From Methylocystis sp. B8 (GTDB lineage Bacteria; Pseudomonadota; Alphaproteobacteria; Rhizobiales; Beijerinckiaceae), in the NCBI RefSeq assembly GCF_005771425.1, contig NZ_VBTZ01000003.1, forward strand, positions 124,001 through 188,000: a stretch of 64,000 nucleotides of DNA, written 5' to 3'. Of this stretch, positions 25,163 to 34,253 are shown in pieces (the stretch's first letter is position 1; every line of letters starts with the position of its first letter). The position numbers were made by a program, and so were the translations under genes. Below the pieces are notes generated by a model. It was not told where the DNA came from. It saw only the letters and a list, made by a program, of their open reading frames with translations, and searched no databases.

Positions 25163-25945
25163 TCAGTGAGCGGTCCAGCCGCCGTCCATTGCGAGAATCG
25201 CGCCGGTTATCGAGCTGGCGTCTTCCGACGCCAGGAAAACCGCAAGCGCCGCGACTTGCTCCGAAGTGACGAATTGTTTCGTCGGCTGCGCTTCAAGAAG
25301 CACGTCGTGAACGACTTCCTCGCGGCTCATGTGGCGCGCCTCCATTGTCGCTGGGATTTGTCGCTCAACGAGAGGAGTCCAGACGTAGCCGGGCGCGATC
25401 GCGTTTACCGTGATGCGGTCGCGCGCGAATTCGAGCGCGGCGGTTTTGGTCAGTCCCGCAATGCCATGCTTTGCCGCGACATAGGCGGATTTGAAAGGTG
25501 AAGCGACGAGCGCATGAGCCGAGGCGGTGTTGACGATGCGTCCCCAGTTGCGTCGTTTCATGCCGGGCGCTACAGCGCGGATCGTGTGGAAGGCCGCGGA
25601 CAAATTGATCGCAATAATCGAATCCCATTTTTCAGGCGGGAACTCTTCCAAGGGCGCCACGTGCTGCACGCCGGCGTTGTTGACCAGAACATCAACGGAC
25701 CCGAAGGCTTCTTCGGCCTCGGCGATCATATTGGCGATCGCCGCCGGCGACCCCAGATCCGCGGCGCAATAGATCGATTTGACGCCAAACTCGTGCTCAA
25801 TTCCGAGGCGCTCCTCCTCAATGTCCTCGGCGGCGCCAAGACCGTTGATGACGACATTGGCGCCCTGCGCAGCAAATGCGCGAGCGATGGCGAGACCGAT
25901 GCCGCTTGTCGAGCCCGTCACGAGCGCCGTCTTGCCCAGGATCAT
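25163..25945 (-). CDS. bdhA: 3-hydroxybutyrate dehydrogenase
   Basis: NAD-dependent SDR that oxidises (R)-3-hydroxybutyrate to acetoacetate. It has TGSTSGIG near residue 9, NNAGVQHVAPLEEFP, the catalytic Tyr-x3-Lys in SAYVAAKHG, and IAPGYVWTPLVE; the C-terminal GW motif (MDGGWTAH) is typical of BdhA. The ATG at 25945 follows the family N-terminus; an in-frame GTG at 25957 is an alternative. First gene of the leftward bdhA-fabI-scoA-scoB set. Fits PHB mobilisation. Confidence 0.93.
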   Translation of the reverse strand: MILGKTALVTGSTSGIGLAIARAFAAQGANVVINGLGAAEDIEEERLGIEHEFGVKSIYCAADLGSPAAIANMIAEAEEAFGSVDVLVNNAGVQHVAPLEEFPPEKWDSIIAINLSAAFHTIRAVAPGMKRRNWGRIVNTASAHALVASPFKSAYVAAKHGIAGLTKTAALEFARDRITVNAIAPGYVWTPLVERQIPATMEARHMSREEVVHDVLLEAQPTKQFVTSEQVAALAVFLASEDASSITGAILAMDGGWTAH

Positions 25946-26175
25946 CTGAATGCCCACTGATAAAGTTTAGCACACGCTAGCGTAAACCGGCTGCTCAACT
26001 TCTATGTGAAGCTTTGATGATATTTCGGTGAAGAGTTCGAAATCGCCGTGACAGGCGCCGCGTTTTCATCTGGCTGTCAAAGGCGAGCGCCAAAATTACG
26101 GACGATGATCCAGCATACTGGATGCGGCTGCAGGCGCGATACGACCGGCTCGCAATCGCTTCATGCGGAGGCGGC

Positions 26176-27600
26176 ATGGCGACAAACCACAATCCGATCC
26201 GCAACACCACTTGGGACGAGCTGCAGATTGGGGCAAGCGCGCGTATCGAGCGGTCGTGTACGACCGAGGACCTGATACTTTTCGCGCATGCCTCGGGCAA
26301 TCTCAATCCGCTGATGCTGCCGGGCGGCGACGGCCATTCCGATGCGATCGCGCCGTCGCTGTGGGTCGGTTCGCTCGTTTCGGCGGTGCTCGGCAACCTT
26401 TTGCCTGGACCCGGCACGCTCTATCTCGCGCAGAATTTTCGTTTCAAAGAGCGCGTGCGGCCCGGCGAGAAACTCGTCGTGGAAGTGCGCTGCACGGAGA
26501 AGCGAGAGAGGCCCGTCGCATTGTTCGACGTGCGCGTAACCAAGAAAGATGGTTCGACAGCATGCGAAGGCCTCGCTGAAGTGGCGGCGCCGCTTGAGAC
26601 AACCATTTCGCGACGCGAAGACTTGCCAGCGATTATCTTCGATCAGCACGACCACTTTTCTCGGTTGATCGATCGCGCCGGAGAGCTTGATCCGCTGCGC
26701 ACAGCAGTCGTATGTCCCGACGAGCAGAATTCGCTCGCCGGCGCCGTTCTCGCCGCCGAGCGCCGGCTTATCGAGCCTCTATTGATCGGTTCGCGAGCAA
26801 AGATTCTCGACGTGGCGGCGACATCCGACATCTCGATCGACGAGAGTTGGATCATAGACGCAGCAAATGCGTATGAAGCTTGCCGTCGCGCCGTCGAACT
26901 AACGCAGCGCGGCGAAGCGCGCGCCATCATGAAGGGCAATGTGCATTCCGATGAAATCCTAGGCGCGATCGTCAAGAAAGACGCAGGTCTGCGAACCGCG
27001 CGGCGCATCAGTCATGTTTTTGCGATGGACGCGCCGACGCTCGATCGCCTGCTCTTCATTTCCGACGCCGCAGTGAATATCGCGCCTGACCTGTCGGTAA
27101 AGGTCGACATTGTTCAAAACGCCATCGACCTCGCTCACGCCTGCGGCGTCGAAACGCCGAAAGTCGGCGTGCTCTCCGCCGTTGAGACTGTCAACGTCGC
27201 CATTCCTTCGACGCTCGACGCCGCGATCCTGTCGAAAATGGCGGAACGTGGACAGATCAGGGGCGGGATCGTCGATGGTCCGCTGGCGATGGACAATGCT
27301 GTCGATATTGGGGCCGCGCGCACAAAGGGGATTACCTCTTTCGTCGCGGGGCGCGCCGATATTCTGATCGCGCCTAACATCGAAGCCGGCAACATGCTCG
27401 CCAAGGAGTTGACCTTCGTTGCGCGGGCCGAAGCCGCCGGCCTCGTGCTCGGCGCCAAAGTTCCCGTGATGCTCACGAGCCGCGCCGACAATGACCGCGC
27501 CAGGCTTGCTTCGAGCGCGCTCGCCGCGCTCTACGACCACTGGCGCGAGACCGGCGCCGTGATCTCTGCGTCGGAGTCGTTGCCCAAGGCCGCGGAGTAA
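26176..27600 (+). CDS. Phosphate acetyl/butyryltransferase with N-terminal MaoC-like hotdog domain
   Basis: 474 residues from the ATG at 26176, preceded by GGAGGCGGC. Residues about 10-150 are a MaoC-like hotdog domain; about 160-470 are a PTA/PTB domain (AIMKGNVHSDEILGAIVK, GGIVDGPLAMDNAV, NIEAGNMLAKEL). The hotdog motif that in active hydratases reads SGDxNPxH here reads SGNLNPLM (residues 40-47): the Asp is Asn and the His is Met. The usual label of bifunctional hydratase is therefore doubtful; the domain may only bind acyl-CoA. The gene is followed at once by acetate kinase, so the pair links acyl-CoA to acyl-phosphate and ATP. Confidence 0.9.
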   Translation: MATNHNPIRNTTWDELQIGASARIERSCTTEDLILFAHASGNLNPLMLPGGDGHSDAIAPSLWVGSLVSAVLGNLLPGPGTLYLAQNFRFKERVRPGEKLVVEVRCTEKRERPVALFDVRVTKKDGSTACEGLAEVAAPLETTISRREDLPAIIFDQHDHFSRLIDRAGELDPLRTAVVCPDEQNSLAGAVLAAERRLIEPLLIGSRAKILDVAATSDISIDESWIIDAANAYEACRRAVELTQRGEARAIMKGNVHSDEILGAIVKKDAGLRTARRISHVFAMDAPTLDRLLFISDAAVNIAPDLSVKVDIVQNAIDLAHACGVETPKVGVLSAVETVNVAIPSTLDAAILSKMAERGQIRGGIVDGPLAMDNAVDIGAARTKGITSFVAGRADILIAPNIEAGNMLAKELTFVARAEAAGLVLGAKVPVMLTSRADNDRARLASSALAALYDHWRETGAVISASESLPKAAE

Positions 27601-27604
27601 GCTT

Positions 27605-28792
27605 TTGCGTCAACACGTTGTCACGTTAAACGCGGGATCCTCGTCGATAAAGTTCGCTTTGTTTCGCGTCGAGGCGGATAGACCGATCTTGATCGCCAAT
27701 GGCCAGGCGGAAGGACTCGGCGCGACGCCGAGTTTTCGCGCGCGCATTGTGGGCGGCGACGATCATTCCGTGTCGCTTGCTGCGAGCGATCACGCGACCG
27801 CGACGCGCGCCATCGTCGACTGGATCGACGACGCCTTTCCCGACATCAGCGTCAGCGCGGTCGGGCACCGCATCGTTCATGGCGGCGTCGATTATGCCGC
27901 GCCAGTCCTTCTCGACGATCATATCGTCGCGGCGCTTCAGGCGCTCATCCCTCTCGCGCCGCTGCATCAGCCGCATAATCTCGCGGGAGTCGCCGCGGCG
28001 CGGACAGCCTTTCCAGGCGTGCCGCAGGTCGCCTGTTTCGACACCGCCTTTCATCGGGGCCATGATTTCGTCAATGAAGCCTATGCCCTGCCGCGCGCGC
28101 TTTACGACCGGGGTCTGCGCCGCTTCGGCTTTCATGGGCTTTCCTATGAGTTCATTGCGCGCCGCCTATGTGAGCTCGATTTCCAATGCGCCAAGGGACG
28201 CGTGATTGTCGCGCATCTCGGCAACGGCGCGTCGCTTTGCGCAATGAAGAATGCGCGGTCTGTCGCTTCGACAATGGGATTTTCGGCGCTTGAGGGCCTG
28301 CCTATGGGCACGCGCTGCGGCCAGATTGATCCCGGCCTTCTGCTCTATCTTCTGGAACACGACAAAATGTCGACGGCGGAGCTCTCCCGCTTGCTGTATC
28401 GCGAGTCGGGACTCTTGGGTCTTTCCGGCGTCTCTCAGGACATGCGCGCGCTGGAAGCGTCTGACGCCCGCTTCGCGCAGGACGCGATCGATTATTTCGT
28501 TCATCGCATCCAAATGGAAATCGGCGCGCTTGCGGCGACGATCGAAGGCGTTGACGCGCTCGTCTTCACCGGTGGCATTGGCGAGCATTCGGCGCGCGTG
28601 CGCGCCGGCGTTATCGGAAAACTCGGCTGGCTTGGCTTGGCTATCGACCGCGACGCCAATGAGGCCCACGCTCAACTGATCTCCGCGCCCTCTTCGTCAG
28701 CCTCAATCTATGTCCTCGCGACGGACGAGGAGGCGATGATCGCGCATCACGCGATAGAAGCCTTTGGCCTGATCCCCGCGGCCGCGGCTTGA
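27605..28792 (+). CDS. ackA: Acetate (or related carboxylate) kinase
   Basis: Makes acetate and ATP from acetyl-phosphate, or the reverse. 395 residues of the ASKHA fold: LNAGSSSIKFALF near the N-terminus, VGHRIVHGG, CFDTAFH, GFHGLSYEF, HLGNGASL and FTGGIGEHSARVR are the standard AckA motifs. A TTG at 27605 is the only sensible start, with GGAG in the end of the preceding gene. It lies 4 bases after the phosphotransacylase and directly before the DUF3141 gene, so three genes are probably one operon. Confidence 0.94.
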   Translation: MRQHVVTLNAGSSSIKFALFRVEADRPILIANGQAEGLGATPSFRARIVGGDDHSVSLAASDHATATRAIVDWIDDAFPDISVSAVGHRIVHGGVDYAAPVLLDDHIVAALQALIPLAPLHQPHNLAGVAAARTAFPGVPQVACFDTAFHRGHDFVNEAYALPRALYDRGLRRFGFHGLSYEFIARRLCELDFQCAKGRVIVAHLGNGASLCAMKNARSVASTMGFSALEGLPMGTRCGQIDPGLLLYLLEHDKMSTAELSRLLYRESGLLGLSGVSQDMRALEASDARFAQDAIDYFVHRIQMEIGALAATIEGVDALVFTGGIGEHSARVRAGVIGKLGWLGLAIDRDANEAHAQLISAPSSSASIYVLATDEEAMIAHHAIEAFGLIPAAAA

Positions 28793-28807
28793 ATGGGAGC
28801 TAAGAGA

Positions 28808-31177
28808 ATGGAGCCTACTTTCAGCCTCGTCGACTTCCCGACGCTCTTGGCCAAAGATCAGTCGATCGCTGGCCTGGAAGCGCAGCAGGTGATGACGGCG
28901 ACCGCGCGCCATATCGAGAAAATGGCGCGTACGCATGGAGCCCGCACACAGGCTTTCTGGCGGGAATTCGCCGTGTTGAGCACCGCATTCACCGGCGCAA
29001 ACGGCTCCAACCAGCTGCTGGACGACGCCACGTCCTATGCGAATGATTTCGCTCGACGCTCGCTTCTCACGCTCGATATTTTGCGCGAACGCGCGGACAA
29101 TGACGCAGCGCACGAAGCGGCGGGCTCGCCGCCGGTCCTCTCCTATGACTCAGAAGTGGTTCTCGACGGCCGCAACCTGCCGCGCCCGGTCAATTATATT
29201 CTACTGCGCATCACGCCGCCGCGGCAGGTGCAGACATTCGACTGGAAGCGGCCCTATCTCATCATCGATCCGCGCGCAGGACACGGCGCCGGCATTGGCG
29301 GCTTCAAAGCCGACAGCCAAGTGGGCGTCGCGCTGCATGACGGCCACCCGGTCTATTTCCTCGTCTTCCGCCCGCATCCGGAGCGCGGACAGACGCTCGC
29401 CGACGTCATGCGGGCCCAAGCCGCCTTCGTGAAGGAAATTGCGCATCGTCACCCCAAATCGCCAAAGCCGATCATCGTCGGCAACTGCCAGGGCGGCTGG
29501 GCGGCTATGGTGCTTGCGGCCGCCAATCCGGACATTACCGGGCCGCTTGTGATCAATGGCTCGCCGCTCGCCTATTGGTCCGGGCGCATCGGCGAAAACC
29601 CGATGCGCTACAATGGCGGTCTCTTGGGCGGCCTCGCGGCCGTTCTATTCCTGGCGGATCTCGGTCACGGCGAATTCGACGGCGCGCATCTCGTATCGAA
29701 TTTCGAGCTGCTCAATCCCGGCCGAAATTTTTTCGCGAAATATTACGATCTCTTTGCCGACGTCGAAAACGGCCGCGAGAAGTTTCTCGAATTCGAACGC
29801 TGGTGGGGCGGCTTCCATTATATGACGGAAGCGGAAATCCGCTGGATCGTCGAGCAGCTCTTCATCGGCAACAAACTATCGCGTGGAGAAGCGCGCATCG
29901 AACGCGGCCGTCGGCTCGATATCAAGACGATCCGCTCGCCCATAATCGTCTTCGCGAGTTGGGGCGACAATATCACGCCGCCGCAGCAAGCGCTGAATTG
30001 GATCGTCGACACTTACGCCGATGAGCATGAAATCAGGATCTGCGGCCAGCGCATTGTCTATATGATCCACGAGAAAGTAGGTCATCTCGGCATTTTCGTT
30101 TCGTCCTCGGTGGCCAAAAAGGAACATGCCGAAGTCACCTCAACCATGAAGACGATCGAAGCGCTTGCGCCAGGTCTCTATGAGATGAAGATCGAGGAGG
30201 AAACGGGCGAAGGGGTGCACAAGCGCTTCCGTGTGAGCTTTGCCGAGCGGCGCGTCACCGACATCCTCAAGATCGACGAAGACGATCGCAGCGAAGAGCC
30301 GGATTTTGCTGCTGTCATGCGCCTTTCTGAGCATAGCGCCGACGCCTATGATCTTTATCTGCGCCCTTTTGTGCAGTCCATGGTGACGCCCCAGACGGCG
30401 GACTTCGCTCGGAAGATTCATCCGGCGCGGATGCAACGCCAAGTCTTTTCCAGCGAAAATCCGGTGATGGCGTGGGTTTCCACCGCGGCCGAACAGGCGC
30501 GAAAGGAACTAACGAAAGCCACGCCGGATAACCCATTCGTGCTCGCGGAGCGCCTTTGGGCGAATAGCGTCGAGCAGACGATGGATCTCTGGCGTGACAT
30601 GCGCGACTCCTGGTATGAAGCGGCCTTTTTGTCGATCTACGGTCAGCCCTTCATGCGCTGGGTCGGACGCCGACATGACTTCCAACGCACCCGGAAGGAC
30701 CCGAGCGAATTGCGGCTCATGCCGGAAGCGCAGGTGGCTTTGCTCAATATTGGCCGTGGAGGCTTCGCGGAAGCCGTGATCCGCATGCTGCTGCTGCTCA
30801 GCGAAGCGCGCGGCTCGGTGCGCCGCGACCGCCTTGAGCGCTCGGCGCATATGCTGAGTTGCGATGAACCCTTCGCATCGCTTGGCGCGCAACACCGCGC
30901 GCAACTCATCCACGAGCAGTCGATCATCGTGGAGTTCGAGCGCGAGAAGGCCATCGAGACGCTGCCGCTCCTTCTTCTGACGTTTGACGAACGGGAGAAA
31001 GCCGTAGGCGCAATTGAATTCGTCGCCGGCGCTATCGAGGAGATGGAGCCACGCACCGTTCTAATGTTGCAGAAGATCCGCAAAGCGCTCGATCTCGCGC
31101 CCATCCAGACCAATCTTGCGAGCGTCGATCCGCTGAAAAGCGGGGAGCATAACAAAGAGGGCGAAGAAGCCGCCTGA
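28808..31177 (+). CDS. DUF3141 protein with PHA-synthase-like alpha/beta-hydrolase domain
   Basis: 789 residues from the ATG at 28808 (GGGAG upstream; an ATG at 28793 touching the ackA stop is possible). Residues about 95-440 form an alpha/beta-hydrolase: the nucleophile elbow IIVGNCQGGW places Cys at 227, the acidic residue in SWGDN is Asp387 and the His in VGHLG is His426. That is the Cys-Asp-His set of PHA synthases rather than a Ser hydrolase. The C-terminal half (about 450-789) is helical, unique to the family, and includes a segment with TerB-like character. The operon with phosphotransacylase and acetate kinase suggests acyl-CoA/PHB metabolism. No activity has been assigned with certainty. 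Confidence 0.85.
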   Translation: MEPTFSLVDFPTLLAKDQSIAGLEAQQVMTATARHIEKMARTHGARTQAFWREFAVLSTAFTGANGSNQLLDDATSYANDFARRSLLTLDILRERADNDAAHEAAGSPPVLSYDSEVVLDGRNLPRPVNYILLRITPPRQVQTFDWKRPYLIIDPRAGHGAGIGGFKADSQVGVALHDGHPVYFLVFRPHPERGQTLADVMRAQAAFVKEIAHRHPKSPKPIIVGNCQGGWAAMVLAAANPDITGPLVINGSPLAYWSGRIGENPMRYNGGLLGGLAAVLFLADLGHGEFDGAHLVSNFELLNPGRNFFAKYYDLFADVENGREKFLEFERWWGGFHYMTEAEIRWIVEQLFIGNKLSRGEARIERGRRLDIKTIRSPIIVFASWGDNITPPQQALNWIVDTYADEHEIRICGQRIVYMIHEKVGHLGIFVSSSVAKKEHAEVTSTMKTIEALAPGLYEMKIEEETGEGVHKRFRVSFAERRVTDILKIDEDDRSEEPDFAAVMRLSEHSADAYDLYLRPFVQSMVTPQTADFARKIHPARMQRQVFSSENPVMAWVSTAAEQARKELTKATPDNPFVLAERLWANSVEQTMDLWRDMRDSWYEAAFLSIYGQPFMRWVGRRHDFQRTRKDPSELRLMPEAQVALLNIGRGGFAEAVIRMLLLLSEARGSVRRDRLERSAHMLSCDEPFASLGAQHRAQLIHEQSIIVEFEREKAIETLPLLLLTFDEREKAVGAIEFVAGAIEEMEPRTVLMLQKIRKALDLAPIQTNLASVDPLKSGEHNKEGEEAA

Positions 31178-31219
31178 CCCGCGCCGTCATCGCCTGTTGC
31201 AGGGTCGCCTCCGCACGCC

Positions 31220-32803
31220 TCACGGCTGCTCCATCAGTTCCTCCGCCGAAAGTCGTTCGAGCGCCTGCTCGCGCTTCTTGGACGCGTAGCTCGGATAGGC
31301 GAACCAGATGATCCCCGCGAGGCAGATGAACGCCATCGCGCCGAGCAGAAAGGCGTCGTTCAGCGCAAGGATCGCCGCTTGCTGGCGGATGAGCTGCGCT
31401 GCTTGGCTGCGCGCCGCCTGCGGCGACATGCCCATCGCCTGCATACGATCCAGGAAAGACGTCAGCAGGTCGAGCGAGGCGAAGCGCCGTCCGCCGAAAT
31501 GATCGGCGAGGTCGAGCTGATGGAACGGGGTTCGACGGAAAACGACAACGCCGAGCAGCGTAATGCCCATGGCGCCGAACACCGTGCGCAACATCGCGAG
31601 CTCCTCCGCCGCGCGGATCAGGCGCTCGCCAGCGAGACCGGCCATGGCGAGCGTCGCGAGCGGCGCGAAGAACATCGCGAGCGAAAAGCCGAAGAAGAAC
31701 ATCGGCGTCGCGACATTATCGAAAGAGGCGCTCTTGTCATATTGGCCGAGCCACACAAAGGTTACCGCAAGGCCGATGAAATTGAGGAACACGATGAGTC
31801 GCGCGTCGACGTTCCTGGTGAGTTCGTGCACCACTGCGGCGGCGGCCATGGCGAGAAAGATCATCGTCAGATAGACCATGCCGGCGAGCGAAGACGTGTA
31901 GCCAAGCAGCACCTGCAGTTGCACGACAAACACCGACAGTAGACCCTGAATGACCAGAAAGCCGATCAGCGAACAGAATGTCGCGATCGCGAAATTGCGG
32001 TGCAGGAACAGACGAAGGTCGAGGGCAGGCCGCCGTTCGCCGAATTCCCAGATGATGAACATTGGCAGCGTGAACACAACCACCAGAAGCAGCCATGCGA
32101 GCAAGGGTGATGCGAACCAGTCGAAATCATTGCCCATGTTGAGGATCGTTTGCACGCCGATGAGCGCCGTCGCGAGCAGAAAGAAGCCGATCGCGTCGAA
32201 GCGCGTCACGCGGCGCTCGACGTCGCGCCCATAGAACAGCGCCGCAATGACGGTCGCCGTAAGCAACACGACGGCGACGTTGGAATAAAACAGCCAACGC
32301 CAATTGAAATATTCGGCCCAGAAGCCGCCCATGAACACGCCGATGGTGAACGGCGCCATGCTCATGACGCCCCAGAAGCCGACTCCGACCGTGCGCTGGT
32401 CATCCGGATATTGTGCGAGCGTCACCGATTGGGCGAGAGGAAGCGCGACGCCGCCGGCGAGACCGAGGAGGAAGCGCATGGGCGCGAAAAACCAGATCGT
32501 CTCGCTCGCCGCACACATCAGTGAGAAGAGGGCATAGCCAACGAGCGCGCTAATGAGCACGCGATAGTCGCCAAACCGTCCAGAGAACCACCGTGACAAC
32601 GGGAGTCCGAGGGCGATGCCGATCATATGGTCGGTCGTCGCCCAAGTGCCGTAACTCGGCGTCACGCCTTGAAGGCTCCCGGCGGCATAGGGCGCGAGCA
32701 CCGTATAGCCCGGCACGTTCGCCAGCATGACGACATTCGCCGCTCCCGTCGCGCCGTTAAGCAGCAGGAAGCGCCAGCCGCCGATGCGCAACGGCCTTTT
32801 CAT
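31220..32803 (-). CDS. MFS transporter, DHA2 (14-TM drug exporter) family
   Basis: 527 residues with about 14 hydrophobic helices. It has GLPLSRWFSGRFGDYRVL (motif A region), FAPMRFLLGLAGGVALPLAQ (motif B) and WRWLFYSNV, as in DHA2 (EmrB/QacA) exporters. The start at 32803 (MKRPLRIGGWRF) is preferred over longer frames because it begins just ahead of helix 1 and has GGACGG upstream. No EmrA-like adaptor is next to it. Substrate unknown. Confidence 0.85.
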   Translation of the reverse strand: MKRPLRIGGWRFLLLNGATGAANVVMLANVPGYTVLAPYAAGSLQGVTPSYGTWATTDHMIGIALGLPLSRWFSGRFGDYRVLISALVGYALFSLMCAASETIWFFAPMRFLLGLAGGVALPLAQSVTLAQYPDDQRTVGVGFWGVMSMAPFTIGVFMGGFWAEYFNWRWLFYSNVAVVLLTATVIAALFYGRDVERRVTRFDAIGFFLLATALIGVQTILNMGNDFDWFASPLLAWLLLVVVFTLPMFIIWEFGERRPALDLRLFLHRNFAIATFCSLIGFLVIQGLLSVFVVQLQVLLGYTSSLAGMVYLTMIFLAMAAAAVVHELTRNVDARLIVFLNFIGLAVTFVWLGQYDKSASFDNVATPMFFFGFSLAMFFAPLATLAMAGLAGERLIRAAEELAMLRTVFGAMGITLLGVVVFRRTPFHQLDLADHFGGRRFASLDLLTSFLDRMQAMGMSPQAARSQAAQLIRQQAAILALNDAFLLGAMAFICLAGIIWFAYPSYASKKREQALERLSAEELMEQP

Positions 32804-33057
32804 GGCGTCCGTCCCGCAGCTCGCCATCGCTCCTGTGAATCTCGACGCGCGGCCGTCAGCGGTTTCCCGGAAGGAGATGTCGGTTGGGGCATTGAACGGA
32901 CTCCCGGCGACGTAACGCAGAACAGGAGTCATCAGCCAAAAGGCGGTTAAAGGCGAACTCCATCGCCAGCGACAAGCATAACCGAACCTGTCACAAACTT
33001 GTCAAGAGGCGCGCCGCCGCGTCATAGGAGTTGGGCGTCAGAAACGGAGGAGCCGAC

Positions 33058-34233
33058 ATGACGGGGATTTGGTCGCAGATCGCGCTGGTTTTCGCTCTCG
33101 CCCTCATCGCAGCGATGATCGCCAATCGCTTCCGAATCTCGACCGCGCTCACCGAAATCATCGTCGGCATGTTCGCCCGCATGATTTTGGCCTGGACGAT
33201 CGGTGCCGATGCATTCGGCGCGCAAGAGCCCTGGGTGAAAACGCTTGCAGGCATCGGCGCAATAATGCTGACCTTTCTCGCCGGCGCAGAACTTGATCCA
33301 GATGTTTTCAAGCTCAAATGGAAGGAGGCCGCAGCGATCGGCGTTGCGAGCTTCCTTGTTCCCGCCGTCGGTTGCTGGGCGGTCGCCTATTATCTTCTGG
33401 GATGGGAGAACGCGCCGGCATTGCTGGCCGGCATTGCGCTCGCCGCGACTTCAGTCGCCGTCGTCTATACGGTGATGATGGAATATGGCTTCAACAGAAC
33501 CGATTTCGGCAAGACGATTCTCGCCGCCTGTTTCGTCACCGATCTCGGCACGGTCATCACGCTCGGCCTGGTGTTCGCGCCCGTCACTTGGAAAACGGGT
33601 GCATTCATCGTTGTCCTCGCCGCCGCTTTCGTCGGAGCGCCGCGCGTGACGCCGATCGCTCTTGGCAAGTTCGGCGGGCGTCCATCGGAATTCGAGACGA
33701 AATTTCTCATATTCGCCCTAATGGCGCTCAGCGCGCTCGCCACCTGGGCCGGCAGCGAAGGAGTGTTGCCAGCCTATCTCATTGGCATGACGCTCGCCGG
33801 TTCGGTTGGGCGCGATCATGCGCTGGTTCGCCGGCTGCGCGCGATCACCATCGGCCTACTGACGCCCTTCTATTTCATTCGCGCCGGCTATTTCGTTTCG
33901 ATTCCCGCGGTTCTCGCGGCGCCGCTCGGCGTCATCGCCTTTCTCGCCATCGAAATGGCGACGAAGGTCGCCAGCGTCTATCCAGTCGCCAGATTTTTCG
34001 GCTCGCCGCACAAGGACGCCATGTATACGACCCTCTTGATGGCCTCGGGTCTTACCTTCGGCACCATCTCCGCGCTTTTCGGCCTGTCGCACAATATCAT
34101 CGACGAAAGTCAATATTCGACGCTGGTCGCGGCGATCGTCGCGACCGCCGTTACGCCCACCTTGATCGCGAACAGCCTCTACTTGCCGCGCCATCACTTG
34201 CCCGAGGAGGAGGTCGCGGCGAAGGCGCCGTAA
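33058..34233 (+). CDS. Cation:proton antiporter (CPA2/Kef type), membrane domain only
   Basis: 391 residues with about 12 hydrophobic helices. It contains GAIMLTFLAGAELDPDVFK, IALAATSVAVVYTVMMEYG and AACFVTDLGTVITLGL, with the Asp of the transport site (TDLGT) present. There is no C-terminal TrkA-N domain. GGAGGA before the ATG at 33058 fixes the start; the longer frame from 33031 is not needed. A universal stress protein gene follows 20 bases later, a common pairing in which the UspA partner may regulate the carrier by nucleotide binding. Confidence 0.88.
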   Translation: MTGIWSQIALVFALALIAAMIANRFRISTALTEIIVGMFARMILAWTIGADAFGAQEPWVKTLAGIGAIMLTFLAGAELDPDVFKLKWKEAAAIGVASFLVPAVGCWAVAYYLLGWENAPALLAGIALAATSVAVVYTVMMEYGFNRTDFGKTILAACFVTDLGTVITLGLVFAPVTWKTGAFIVVLAAAFVGAPRVTPIALGKFGGRPSEFETKFLIFALMALSALATWAGSEGVLPAYLIGMTLAGSVGRDHALVRRLRAITIGLLTPFYFIRAGYFVSIPAVLAAPLGVIAFLAIEMATKVASVYPVARFFGSPHKDAMYTTLLMASGLTFGTISALFGLSHNIIDESQYSTLVAAIVATAVTPTLIANSLYLPRHHLPEEEVAAKAP

Positions 34234-34253
34234 ACCGTCAAATCAAGAGGACT

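Noticed and set aside
33318-34233. Arg/Ser-rich plus-strand frame fused to the Usp gene
   Set aside because: It is the out-of-frame shadow of the antiporter gene; only the part from 34254 on codes for Usp.
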